Assembly: GCA_001643675.2 (NCBI GenBank) | Contig: LSRY02000009.1 | Location: forward strand, 236,001-300,000 | From: Monocercomonoides exilis | Lineage: Eukaryota; Preaxostyla; Oxymonadida; Polymastigidae | Length of the DNA: 64,000 bases | Direction: 5' to 3' | In this document: positions 48,437 through 58,061 of the stretch, in pieces | How the letters are laid out: the number at the start of each line of letters is the position of its first letter | Position numbering within the stretch: the first letter of the stretch is position 1 | Position numbers and translations under genes: made by a program | Notes under the pieces: generated by a model | The model's input: the letters and a program-made list of their open reading frames with translations, nothing else | Database searches by the model: none | Told to the model about the DNA's origin: nothing

Positions 48437-49515
48437 CGCAGGCTAATCAACTTTTCTGTTTGATAAAATTAAATAATACTTTAGATCGACATAATTCGTT
48501 TGTTTGAAAATGTTCATTTGTGAAAAATATTAGATTCATTGTGCAAAACAGTGATGTTAAATTGAAACAGCAATTCATTTTGATCATTTTTTTGGATGAT
48601 AACTGAGATTCACAACATTTTGTAATGTTTTATTTCGTTTTTGTTGAACAATTTGATTGAACATATTGATGAACTGAAATAATTATAAATAACATTTTAA
48701 ATTAGTTTTCGAAAACATGATGGTTATTTTTCAGAAAATAAAAAGAAATGAAAAAAGCTTCAAAAAAACTCAATATTTAGGGTCAGAAATTTATCGGTAC
48801 CCAAAAAATTAATCGGGACATAAATTTTCTGGCTCTCCAGAGCACTTTTAGAAAAAAGAAATAACAGAAAATTATTAATATATTATAATATACAATTTCT
48901 GAATATATTTTTTCATATTTTAATTTTTGTGAAAAGATCTGGTGTTTTTTGTTTTATTTTTCAGATCATAGACTTGCTCGTATTTTCACGTGCTTTTTGT
49001 TTTGAGATTTTTAAGTGTTGTTATTGTTTATAAACTTGATTTCTTTATAATTTTGGTTATTTTTTGTTATTAAACACTTCGTTTTTTTATTTCTTTTTCC
49101 ATTTCACTAAGTTTCGACAAATGGAATAGGGTCATCTTTTTTTTTGCACTTTTTTCTTTATTGGTTCTTTTGTTTAAAACATATTTTTTTTTCAACAAAT
49201 GATATTTTAAATAAATATTTTTAAAATAAAGACAATTATCGTGTATTCCAGTTTTCGAATTTTGAAAGAAATCCAATTTCTCATGGGGGGGAAATGGGGG
49301 GGTTCAAGTCCTTCCATTGAGCTTTCATGAGAAATTGGACTGCACAAAGGTTTGTAAATAATTCTTATTCATTCAAAAATTTTAATATTAATTAAAAATT
49401 CTTTAATGAAAATTAAAAAATAAAAAAATATATTTATGATCATTTTTATATTATTTATATGTTATTTTTAGTGAAAAAGAAAGCTTAAGCTGCGTAGAAG
49501 CGACTGAAGGAAGCA
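48437..49515. other. A/T-rich spacer before the transposase gene
   Basis: No gene recognised. A 68-bp hairpin-forming sequence at 49272-49339 is listed separately. The left end of the pogo-type element should lie here, but I could not identify its terminal repeat. Confidence 0.5.
49272..49339. repeat. Perfect 14-bp inverted repeat with G-rich loop
   Basis: TCCAATTTCTCATG (49272-49285) pairs with CATGAGAAATTGGA (49326-49339). The 40-nt loop contains two runs of seven G. It lies about 180 bp upstream of the transposase ATG and could be a regulatory hairpin, a small foldback element or part of the transposon end. Confidence 0.7.
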
Positions 49516-49840
49516 ATGTTTTCATTTCAGAACAGAAAATATAGTTCAAGATTTGAAAGGATTGCACACATTGTTAATGACAATGTTGTCAGGCTGGTCG
49601 ACGGGGTTAAATATGGCGGAATCAGCAAAAAATCTTTGGAGCACGCAGTTAAAGCAATAAAAAACGGCAGACCGACTGCAAAAGTTGGGCACCCGCCAAT
49701 TATCAAATGCGAAAAAGAAAAGCAATTCTTGGAAGAAGTTACAATAGAACCTCGATCTGGGACAAGCCTCACATTACGAAAAGCGCGCGATCTGGTTTGT
49801 AATTGATATTTGAATTGAATATTAATTGGTATTTAGATGG

Positions 49841-49848
49841 AAAATATT
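49841..49848 (+). repeat. Target-site duplication, left copy
   Basis: AAAATATT immediately before the left terminal inverted repeat; identical to 55725-55732. Confidence 0.9.
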
Positions 49849-50009
49849 GGCATAGGTCTATTTTGTACCAGTTTGGAAAGGCTTTTTAAAATATTTTTAT
49901 TAACATATTATTAATTCTCATAATTATTGCAAACAAACTGCTGATGGAAAATCGAGTAATTCTTCCATCAAAAACTTGATATTTTTTCTTTTTTTCTCAA
50001 CCCATAATT
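49849..50009 (+). repeat. Left terminal inverted repeat (161 bp)
   Basis: Compared base by base, it is the exact reverse complement of 55564-55724. Identity ends after ACCCATAATT, where the two sides diverge (CTAAC versus TTATC). Confidence 0.95.
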
Positions 50010-51570
50010 CTAACTTTTAGATCACAAAGAATAAAAAATTCAATTTCCTGGCTTTACAAAGTTCAGGACAACTTCACAATTCAATGTTCAAAGAGAGAAT
50101 AATATTTTTATTGTTTGGATAATCGAACTTTCACATCTATTGTTTATAATGATGTTATTTTTATTAAAATTATTATTTGAATTATTCAATAGTCTTAGCA
50201 AAATAATGGATGTTTCATTTAATAAATTATCGAAAGACTCTATTTATAAAGGTAAATGTTTTATTTATTGTGAAAAACAGTTTGCAATGAAATAATAATT
50301 ATTGGAACATTTATTATTTTTGTTTTTTCATTCTGTGATAAACATTGAATTTATATGAAAGATAGATATAATTGCTGCTTTTGTAAGTAGTTAATTGTTT
50401 GCAATGGGAGAGTGAGAATGGCGAAATAGGGACATTGGAAGAAAAGATGAAGAGGATGGAAGAGAGGAACACGTTGAGAGAAGATATTTAAGGAATGGAT
50501 CTATTCGACAAGATAGTGGAATAAAAGAGGAAATAAAAGAAGAAGAAGAGATGAACAGCTGGAATTCGGCTTCAAGACGTCTCGTTGGAAGAAGGAAAGC
50601 AGGAAACCAGTAAAGCAGATCTTTTCATGTATAGTTTTTCTGGGAAGAAAGAATGGCAGTGCAGAAGGAAGGAAGGAGGGACATTCAATGCATTGGGAAA
50701 ATGAGGTTATGTATTTTTGAGCTTTGTTTTTGTGTTGAATTTTGAAGGAATGTTTTGTGAAAGAAAAAATAAGAAATATAAGAGAAGAAAGAGATGTAAT
50801 ATTCAAATGATAGATGTCGTAATGTGTTTGAGTGTGAAAAATCCGTATTCTGCAGAAATGTTGGTTTAACCTTCGGCGAGCCTGTTGGCGATGGAGGAAG
50901 TGGAAGAAGCTGCTCATTTCGGAGTAGAGACAACAGAAAAAGCAGGCAGAACGAAAAGAAAAGAGAGAATGATGAGCCGGAGTTTATGGGGAGTGAAATC
51001 GATGAAAGAGAATGCACTTTTAAAGTCAGCAAACAAAGATGAGGATATTTTTTAAGAGCACAAGCCTCATGGAGCAGCAGATGGAGTCGAAGACGAAATA
51101 TACGAGAGAGCAGGGGCAATTTATTTTGGAAAAGCGAGAAATAATAATCAAAGGAGATATAAAGGATTGGAAGTGTGAAGTCTGTTGGTTCGAGAGAAAG
51201 AAGAGGAGGAAGAAAAGATGGAAAGAGAAGGAAAACGATCATTTGAAAGATGCGACGTTGGGACGGATGGCAATCAACTCAAAAATCCACAAAAATCGTC
51301 AAGTTTTTTTGTGGATGACTTTCAAAATCTGTTTTCTCTAATTTTTAATTCACTTCATTTATTTCTTTTTTCATTCCATCTTCTTTTTATGTTCTTATCC
51401 AATCAGAACTCATCTTATTCATCTCAAGTTTTTCAGATTCTGCATTTTGCTGTAAGTTTACAGAAAACTGTATTATGGCATTGTTCATGTGTTTTGTTTT
51501 GCCATTGAAAAATTTTCATTTCTAAATTTTTGAAGAATTTTTTCGTTTAAAAAAAGAGATCGGGAAAAGT
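50010..51570. other. Left interior of the TIR element, unassigned
   Basis: A/T rich up to about 50380, then less so. Open frames on both strands at 50500-51510 (for example 50685-51242 minus, 50824-51042 plus) overlap one another and show no recognisable motif. No transposase signature was found. Confidence 0.45.
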
Positions 51571-51835
51571 TCAATGAATGACTTGCGCACATATGTTATT
51601 TGAAATAAAAAACGAAAAACATGTAGAAAAAGGATTTGCAGCCAGGAACAGACATGGTACATGGCACCATCTGAGGGATGTGACTCGATCCTTGAGGTGG
51701 TACGGGTGCTGAGCCTCTGGGCTGACTGGGAAATGGGGCAGCGATTTATCGGCCAGAGGGCTGTGCCTGTGCATGGAGCATGTTGTGATGCCTCTTTCTA
51801 CGCGCTGTGTTGCTAATATGTTGTGGTAGGGTTGC

Positions 51836-52228
51836 ATGAGTGGGCTTGTGGGGCAGCTTGGTGTCGGTGGGTGTCACCGTTTCCTTTCAGAATGTTATCT
51901 TTTCAGCCAAACTGGTGGAGGTGTGCCATTTTGTTTGCCTCACGAGGGAGCCGTTGACGTGTTGCACCTTTTTTATTTCTATTTTTTTGGATTTTATTTC
52001 TCAGCAGGGCGCAGCTGGGGATGTTTCGCCACAGAAGAATTTTTCGATGATCCGGGCACCTGGGTGAACCAATACAGCGGGGAAGGGGATGGGAGCAATG
52101 GAAACAGCGATTGGGAGGGGTGTAAGGAGAGACGAGGGGCTGCAGCAGAATTTTGTTTTTTCATCTCAAATGCAGTTATTGGCAGCTGTGGCAGCGCAAG
52201 CACAAATACGGATGATTTTATTGGATGA
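51836..52228 (+). pseudogene. Possible beta-helix surface-protein fragment, plus strand
   Basis: The plus-strand frame contains ECYLFSQTGGGVPFC and then EEFFDDPGTWVNQY and DGSNGNSDWEG. This resembles repeats of Pmp-like proteins as I remember them from metamonads. It has no start or continuation, and its orientation is opposite to the other receptor fragments in the element. The surrounding 51600-52260 is G/C richer than the flanks. Low certainty. Confidence 0.35.
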
Positions 52229-52271
52229 CCTTCTTCAGGCCTGGGATTTGCCGTTATTTCAGCCAGCATAA

Positions 52272-53725
52272 TTATTTCGACTCCAACTGCCCACTCGTCA
52301 CACTGAACAGCGTCGTTGAAATCGAAGAAAGAGAATTCGTCCCAATCACACTCGCTGCTTTCCCTCTCCCCAAAACAGAAATCTTCTTTTCCCCAACATT
52401 GATCGTCGCCCCTTCGCTCACATGCCTTCCACCCAGCACTGTGATTGTCGAGCTCAGCTGCGCCATGCTCGACTCCACCGCATGTCCCACTGTCTTGCAA
52501 GGTGCAGACTCGCTCATCCCACACAGATTGCTCGTGTCACTTCCACCCACCCCAACATACCGATCCTTCATCCCTTCCTTCAACCATCCCTTCTTTTCTG
52601 TATGTTGAAGGCTATTACCATTATAGCACACTCTCCTGTTATCACCATTCGTTGTGTACGATTCGTAGAATGGGTTGTATGACGAAAAGAGATTGTTATT
52701 GTCTTGAAAATACACATCGTGGCCATATGGAGTGGAAGCGTTGCAACTGCAGTCATGGAAGAAGAAGAAATAACAATAAATGTTGTTGCTAGGAGCTATT
52801 TGTTGGTTTGGATTGAAACACAATCCTCCGCCATATGATACAGCTGAGCACGAAATAAATTGGAGACTCCTCATTTTGAATGCAGATGGAACATTGTAAC
52901 AATACATCCCTCCACCACTTGAATATGTTAGAGAGCACGAAGTGAATGAGCACCCAAACACGCAAGCGCTCTCTCCTTTGCCGCTTTCTGTTCCAATACA
53001 CGAAGATCCAGAAACATTAAAATTTTCGAGATAAAGGCCTCCTCCGACGCTATTCGCTTTGCATTTCTGGAATTCGCATCCACTGATCCTGACACACGAA
53101 GTAATATAATAAGCATACATCCCTCCTCCGTAATCTTTTTGAGCAGTGCATGCATTGAACGAGTTGTTCTCAATCTTGACTGAATTGAATAGCAAAAAAT
53201 TCCTCCCCCAGCATAATGCGCATAGCAGTCATTGAAAGAACAAAATTTCACTGAAAGCGTTCCCGATCCCAGGTTATACATGTTAATCGCACCTCCACTC
53301 GATACCCCATCTGAATAAGAACCACTTGTTCCAGTGGTTTTTGTGCCATTCCACACACACCAAGTGAATGAATTTGCCTCATTGTCTGCTATCTGCTGTC
53401 TCGCTGGTTTCGAAGGATTATCTTCACTCCCATTGACTGCAACATTCTGTGATCGATAGCACCTGACAAACGAGGTGTTCGAGGCATCCAGGGATGATGA
53501 AGGGCTGTTCAGAGAAGGAACAATTCCACCATCATACACATCACAAACAGACAAAAAGGAGCAACTATTCATTAGATATGGTGTTTGGTGAAAGGATGTG
53601 GTCGGAGTTGAATATGCCTCATTTGCTGTTGAAATGTTGAAAAATGATAATTTGGAGAGGGACATAAGGGATATAGATGGTGAAAAGAAGAATGGGGAAG
53701 AAGATGAGAAACGCGATTCACTCAC
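52272..53725 (-). pseudogene. Frameshifted fragment of a giant Pmp-like receptor
   Basis: Two overlapping minus-strand frames (52928-53725 and 52272-53195) join by a one-base frameshift near 53185, within GGGIFCYSIQ and SVKIENNSF. Together they align closely with the N-terminal region of the 2959-11886 protein, from VSESHFSS through LFSVTTGH (roughly residues 200-720 of that protein). Shared blocks include DVYDGGIVPSLNSPSSSL, RQQIADN-ANSFTWCVWNG, CIGTESGKGESACVF and YGGGM. The homology ends at SVTSGQLESK followed by a stop. No signal peptide, membrane helix or tail is present. It lies inside the TIR element. Confidence 0.85.
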
Positions 53726-54559
53726 TGAAATTCTTCCTTCTCTTTTGATTTTTTGACCATACGCCTGTTTTGCATCTCCGCGCTATGTAGCAAAATATTT
53801 CCGAAAGTCAGATCCTTTTACTATCTCTCCTGCTGAAGACGATTGGCTTCCATTAAAAGCAGAAAAGCATCTTTTTTCTTCAATGCTTCTGAACGGAAGC
53901 AACATTCCAACATTCTTCATCATTTGCTTTTTTCCAAAATCACTTTTTCAACTGTAACCATCCTCTGCCTTCTTTCTATATTCCATTCACATTCTTCGCT
54001 TTTGAATATTCATCCAAAAAATTCTTATTGTCATAAAATAATTATAAAAAATAAATGATAAAAAATCATTCAAAGAAAAATATGAAAAAAATATTACAGA
54101 AACATCAAAGGATTAATTTTGTACAAGAAAAACAAAACAAATTATACAGCAAACCTTTTTATTTTGAGTTTTCTTCACACACTTTTTCTTCCTCGTCGTT
54201 TCTTCTCCTCCTCCGACTAGTATTTCTTCATCCCTCCAATTTCAATCTCAAAACCCTTCTTCTCCATCTCCGCTTTCTATCTCACGGCCAATGAAATTGG
54301 TCCTCTTCTGCTTCCAAATTTTGTTTATTTCCTTTTCTCAGCATAGCTTCCAGCCAAATAATTCCAACAGCCAAAATAATAAAAATAGACGATGACGACA
54401 ATATAATAGAAGATAACAAAACAGAAATAGAAGATATAAATGAAGATGAAGAAGACGAAGAAGACGAAGAAGACGAGTCTGAAGGAGATGAAAAAAATAA
54501 AAGGAAGAGAATAAAAATACTGCAGAGCAGAGAATAAAAGCAAAACAGCTCCTGTTCCA

Positions 54560-55020
54560 ATCACGTTCTTCTCTTTGCCCATTCCAATAACTGAAATCTT
54601 CTTTGATCCAATCTCAATTGTTGTTGTCTCGCTTATGTGATTCCCATCCATCAGCGTGATTGCCAAGCTAATCTGCACCTCACACATCTCAAACGCTTTC
54701 TTCACTGTCAGACACGGAAATGTTGTATATGCCCCACACAGCTCATATGAATCATTTCCATTCATTGAAACATATATCGTCTTGTCTTTCAGCCAATCCT
54801 TTTTCATTGATTGATCATATGTCCAGGCACTTGCAATTGCATAATTGTATGCATAGCACACCCTCTGGTCGTCTGTGTTTGTTGTGTAGCATTCATAAAT
54901 TGGATTGTCTGAATTCAAAAAGACATTGTTATAATCGACATAATTCGCATCGTGGCCAAGTGGAGAATCGGCTGAGCATTTGCATCCGTGGAAGAAAGGG
55001 AAACGACAATAAATCATATT
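54560..55020 (-). pseudogene. Second receptor gene fragment inside the TIR element
   Basis: Within a longer open frame, this part matches the giant receptor from IYC-F-FFHECKC to ISVIGTGKDKSSIGTGT (about residues 530-710 there). It includes CYTTNTDDQRVCYAYNY, WLKDKTIYVSMNGND, CGAYTTFPCLTVKKAFEMC and TTIEIGSKKISVIGMGKEK. The flanking residues in the frame have no similarity. It overlaps in homology with the 52272-53725 fragment, so at least two receptor copies contributed. Confidence 0.82.
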
Positions 55021-55563
55021 GAAAAGTTGTGTAAGCTTTTTGTTAAAACACAACTTAACGATATTCGATGATGATGAATAAAAAACAAACAATTGATCCA
55101 TATTTTGCACAGAAAAAGGTAATTGCTGAAATCCTTTTATCCTCCTCTGAAAGTTGAAAAAAAAAGTGATGCTAACAAAAAGATAATATGAAAATGTCAT
55201 TCACTTAAACACACAATTGCTGAATCATCAAAAAAAAACGATAAACAAAAAAAGAATGAAAAAACATGTAAAAATTCATATATTATCAATGCAAATTAAT
55301 AAACATACTATAAATCTGATCATTAAAGGGGAACAACATATTTCTGCTTGCGTCATATCAGTAAAAAAATTTGTTAAGGTGAACAAAACATTCAAATGTG
55401 TATTTTTTCATATACTCTACATTCAAACATTCATCGGTCTGTATTACTTCAAATAAAAACAAGGAAATTGTCAATGCAACAATGTCAAATATGATCAAGT
55501 ATCATTTCATTAAAATGGCATTGTAATGAAATCTTTTTAAATAGATCATGATCAAAAAGATAA

Positions 55564-55724
55564 AATTATGGGTTGAGAAAAAAAGAAAAAATATCAAGTT
55601 TTTGATGGAAGAATTACTCGATTTTCCATCAGCAGTTTGTTTGCAATAATTATGAGAATTAATAATATGTTAATAAAAATATTTTAAAAAGCCTTTCCAA
55701 ACTGGTACAAAATAGACCTATGCC
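55564..55724 (-). repeat. Right terminal inverted repeat (161 bp)
   Basis: Exact reverse complement of 49849-50009, ending GACCTATGCC. Confidence 0.95.
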
Positions 55725-55732
55725 AAAATATT
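55725..55732 (+). repeat. Target-site duplication, right copy
   Basis: AAAATATT immediately after the right terminal inverted repeat; identical to 49841-49848. Confidence 0.9.
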
Positions 55733-56930
55733 ATTAACGATAGTGAAGAAGAAGGAGAAAAAGAAGAAAAGAAGAAAAAGACAGTCACTCTGAAGATTGT
55801 TCACGAATTCAAAAAGCGCCATTTGGAATTGAAGTCGTCGCTTCCAAAGCAAGTTGATATTAACAGACTTGCAGCATCTTGTCAGAAAGTCCTAAAGCCG
55901 TGGTTTGCAAAATTAAAAACATTACACGACGAAAATCAATATCACGAGGAATTAATCATCAGTGTCTACGAACCTTCGCTTAGCATTCCAACTTCTTCAC
56001 GTGGCGTTGTTGTTCATCCTGCAGATGAACAAGCTGGATTCAAAAAGACTGCAGAACGGATGCCGAATGCTACTCTCGTTGCTGTATTCGCTGCTGATGG
56101 CTTCTCTCTTCCTTCTGTTGTGCTGTGTCCAAGTGAAACTCTTCTCAAAGAACTGGCGATGCAATTAACACAGTCACTTGAAATTTTCCCAAGCACAAAC
56201 CGCTGGATGGCAAGGAAGTCTTTCAAAAAATACACCTTAACAGTATAGCTGCCAGCTATCATTGACAGAAGAAAACGTATCTTGAAGGAATCTCATCGTT
56301 TCTTTCTTCTCCTGGACTCGAACTCATCACGCGCTGATCCAACTATATGGAGACAGTTCAAGGAAACCGAAATTGACGTCGTCACCTTCGTTCAACATTC
56401 TACACATATTTCGCAACCGCTGGACAGAGGAGTATTTGCAGTATTGAAGTCAGAGCTATCAAACAATTACAGCTCTCCATTATCCACCTCCTTATCAGCA
56501 AAAAGAACAGCTGTTGCAGATGTGTTGCCACAAGCCCTTCACACTGCATTCATTCTATCGGTGATCAAAAAAGCCTTCATTAACTGCGGAGTCCTCAGCA
56601 GTGGATCTGGATCGATTCAAATGAAGCTTCCTCAGTCTTCTCAATACTTCATTCCTTCTCATTCTCATTGTTTCGACTTCTTTTGAAAAGAAATAATAAA
56701 AAAAAAGCTTCTTGACGAATGAGGTGAATATAATGAAAAACACAAGATGTCAATTAAAGAAAATATGGAAAAAGAAAAAGAAATTGAAGAAGAAGAATTG
56801 CTTTTGGGAAAAAAAAGTTGAAAGGGCATTCAAAATAATAAAGAATGATGGTGATAAAATAAGTGATGAATTTAACCCCTTTGAACGTGAAAACAGAAAA
56901 AGAAAAGCGAAAAGAGTAATTCATTTTTAT

Positions 56931-56935
<5 letters not shown>

Positions 56936-56970
<35 letters not shown>
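56936..56970. repeat. 35-bp T homopolymer
   Basis: Unbroken T run between the transposase remnant and the dispersed repeat. Confidence 0.9.
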
Positions 56971-56975
<5 letters not shown>

Positions 56976-57109
56976 CTTTTTTCTTTTCTAAAAATTTTGA
57001 TGCCAATAAAGAAAAAAGTGCCAATAATAATATGAACCTGGAAATGTCCTCATTTTTGAAAATTTTAATATTTGAAAATCAAATTCCAATGTCTTTTTGT
57101 TCATTTGTG

Positions 57110-57632
57110 TGATTATTTTTGAAATAATATTTATTCTTTCAAATTTTTCGGTTCGAAAATTTCTTTTGAATGAAACAAATGGGGCAAAATATTTCTATCA
57201 GGCATTTTCGTTAAAAAATTATGCATTTTTCATTGATTATTTTTATCAAAAAATACGTAGAAAATATATTCATTTTTTGACATTCGTGAAACATTGAAAA
57301 CCTTTATGTTTTGATTTCAACGATGCCTGTTTACGGATATGAATATCAAATTTATTTTAAAATCTGAGAAAGCGAAACAAAGTTATGAGTGAAGTGATTT
57401 TTCAATTCTTTGTGCAAAAAAAGCTTGAAAGTCCGTATTTTCCCCCAAATGAACACTGAAAAGTGAACGGGCATATTCAAGACCTCTTTCTTTTTATTTC
57501 ATATAGTGCATTTGTTTTTGAATCAGTTGTGATTATTTGGCATTTGAATACAAAATCTCTTCCCAAAGGTAAACAATCTTTGAAAAATCAATACCCCGAA
57601 AAAAAGATATGAATTCAAAAATAATGACCCAT
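57110..57632 (+). repeat. Dispersed repeat copy (partner at 32.4-33.6 kb)
   Basis: Contains TTTTTCGGTTCGAAAATTTC, then TTTTTTGACATT, ATGTTTTGATTTCAAC, ATGCCTGTTTACGGATATGA and AAAGCTTGAAAGTCCGTATT. The second half (CATTTGAATACAAAATCT to AAAATAATGACCCA) matches 32545-32635. The order of blocks differs from the 32-33 kb region, so one side has been rearranged or contains multiple copies. Confidence 0.75.
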
Positions 57633-58061
57633 TTATAACTTTTCATATTATAATTAATCTTCAAACAGTCATAATTATTTCACTTATGAGATAGTTGTAT
57701 TCTGTATTTTGACATGCAAATAACAAAAATTGAACCATCACAGACGGTCGTGTCAAAGAAAATTGTGATTTTGATTTTTGAATTGTGTCAATGCAAGATG
57801 CAAAGAGCAATGCAATATAACAAATATATATATGTTTATATTTTTTATTTTCATTTTCCACAAAATTTCCAAAAATGTTTTATTTATTTATATACTTATT
57901 TTTGGACTGAATTAATAGCATTATTTTCAACACACCCCAAGGTTAAATCAATTTTAAAATACGGGTTTGATAAATAGACTTTTTTAATATAATCGGAACA
58001 ATTCATCGTTAACATATTGAAATAAATTTTTCTTTGATCATCAGCCATAACCCATTCATGC

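Larger units (their letters stand above)
49849..55724. mobile_element. 5,876-bp TIR element carrying receptor gene fragments, probably non-autonomous
   Basis: The ends are perfect 161-bp inverted repeats beginning GGCATAGGTC, and AAAATATT is duplicated on either side. Removing the element plus one duplication copy restores the interrupted transposase reading frame, so this is an insertion and not an inversion. An 8-bp duplication fits hAT, P or Merlin-like elements and is near the MULE range, but the long repeats are unusual for hAT. No transposase-like protein is visible inside. The cargo comprises two minus-strand receptor pseudogene fragments (52272-53725, 54560-55020), a possible plus-strand beta-helix fragment (51836-52228) and about 1.5 kb of unassigned sequence (50010-51570). 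The identical repeats suggest recent insertion. Confidence 0.88.
49516..56686 (+). pseudogene. Pogo/jerky-type (DDE_1) transposase split by a 5.9-kb insertion
   Basis: Coding pieces are 49516-49794, 49837-49848 and 55733-56686, with a 42-nt GT-AG intron at 49795-49836. Together they would give about 414 residues, normal for this family. The N-terminal piece has helix-turn-helix character (SLEHAVKAIKNGRPT, VGHPPIIKCEKEKQFL). The C-terminal piece has the DDE_1 hallmarks LLLDSNSSRAD and HSTHISQPLDRGVF, carrying the second and third catalytic Asp. The position of the first catalytic Asp appears to be Tyr (55967-55969, in VYEPSLSIP where the family usually has a DET-like motif), and an in-frame TAG lies at 56246-56248. 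The insertion, the stop and the lost Asp make it non-functional. Without insert and TSD copy the frame runs straight from MENI into IND. Confidence 0.88.
56687..58061. other. Intergenic with poly(T) and a dispersed repeat
   Basis: A 35-bp T run lies at 56936-56970. The 57110-57630 stretch belongs to the dispersed repeat also seen at 32.0-33.6 kb. A Lys-rich open frame at 56712-56972 runs into the poly(T) and has no recognisable motif. The right end of the pogo-type element should lie here but was not identified. Confidence 0.55.

Noticed and set aside
49300-49330. GGTTCAAGTCC at 49310-49320, matching a tRNA/SINE B-box
   Set aside because: No A-box or cloverleaf can be formed with the preceding 70-90 bases; the match lies in the loop of the 14-bp hairpin.
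50685-51242. The 185-codon minus-strand frame as the transposase of the TIR element
   Set aside because: It is rich in Leu, Ser, Phe and Pro, lacks any catalytic or DNA-binding motif, and overlaps frames on the other strand.
54325-55200. The 291-codon minus-strand frame as a functional gene
   Set aside because: Only the middle ~150 residues match the receptor family. Both ends are unrelated hydrophobic low-complexity sequence, and there is no signal peptide leading into a module.
49516-56686. Inversion of the 49849-55724 segment as an explanation of the inverted repeats
   Set aside because: An inversion would not create an 8-bp direct duplication outside the repeats, nor leave both transposase halves in the same orientation with a frame that is restored on removal.
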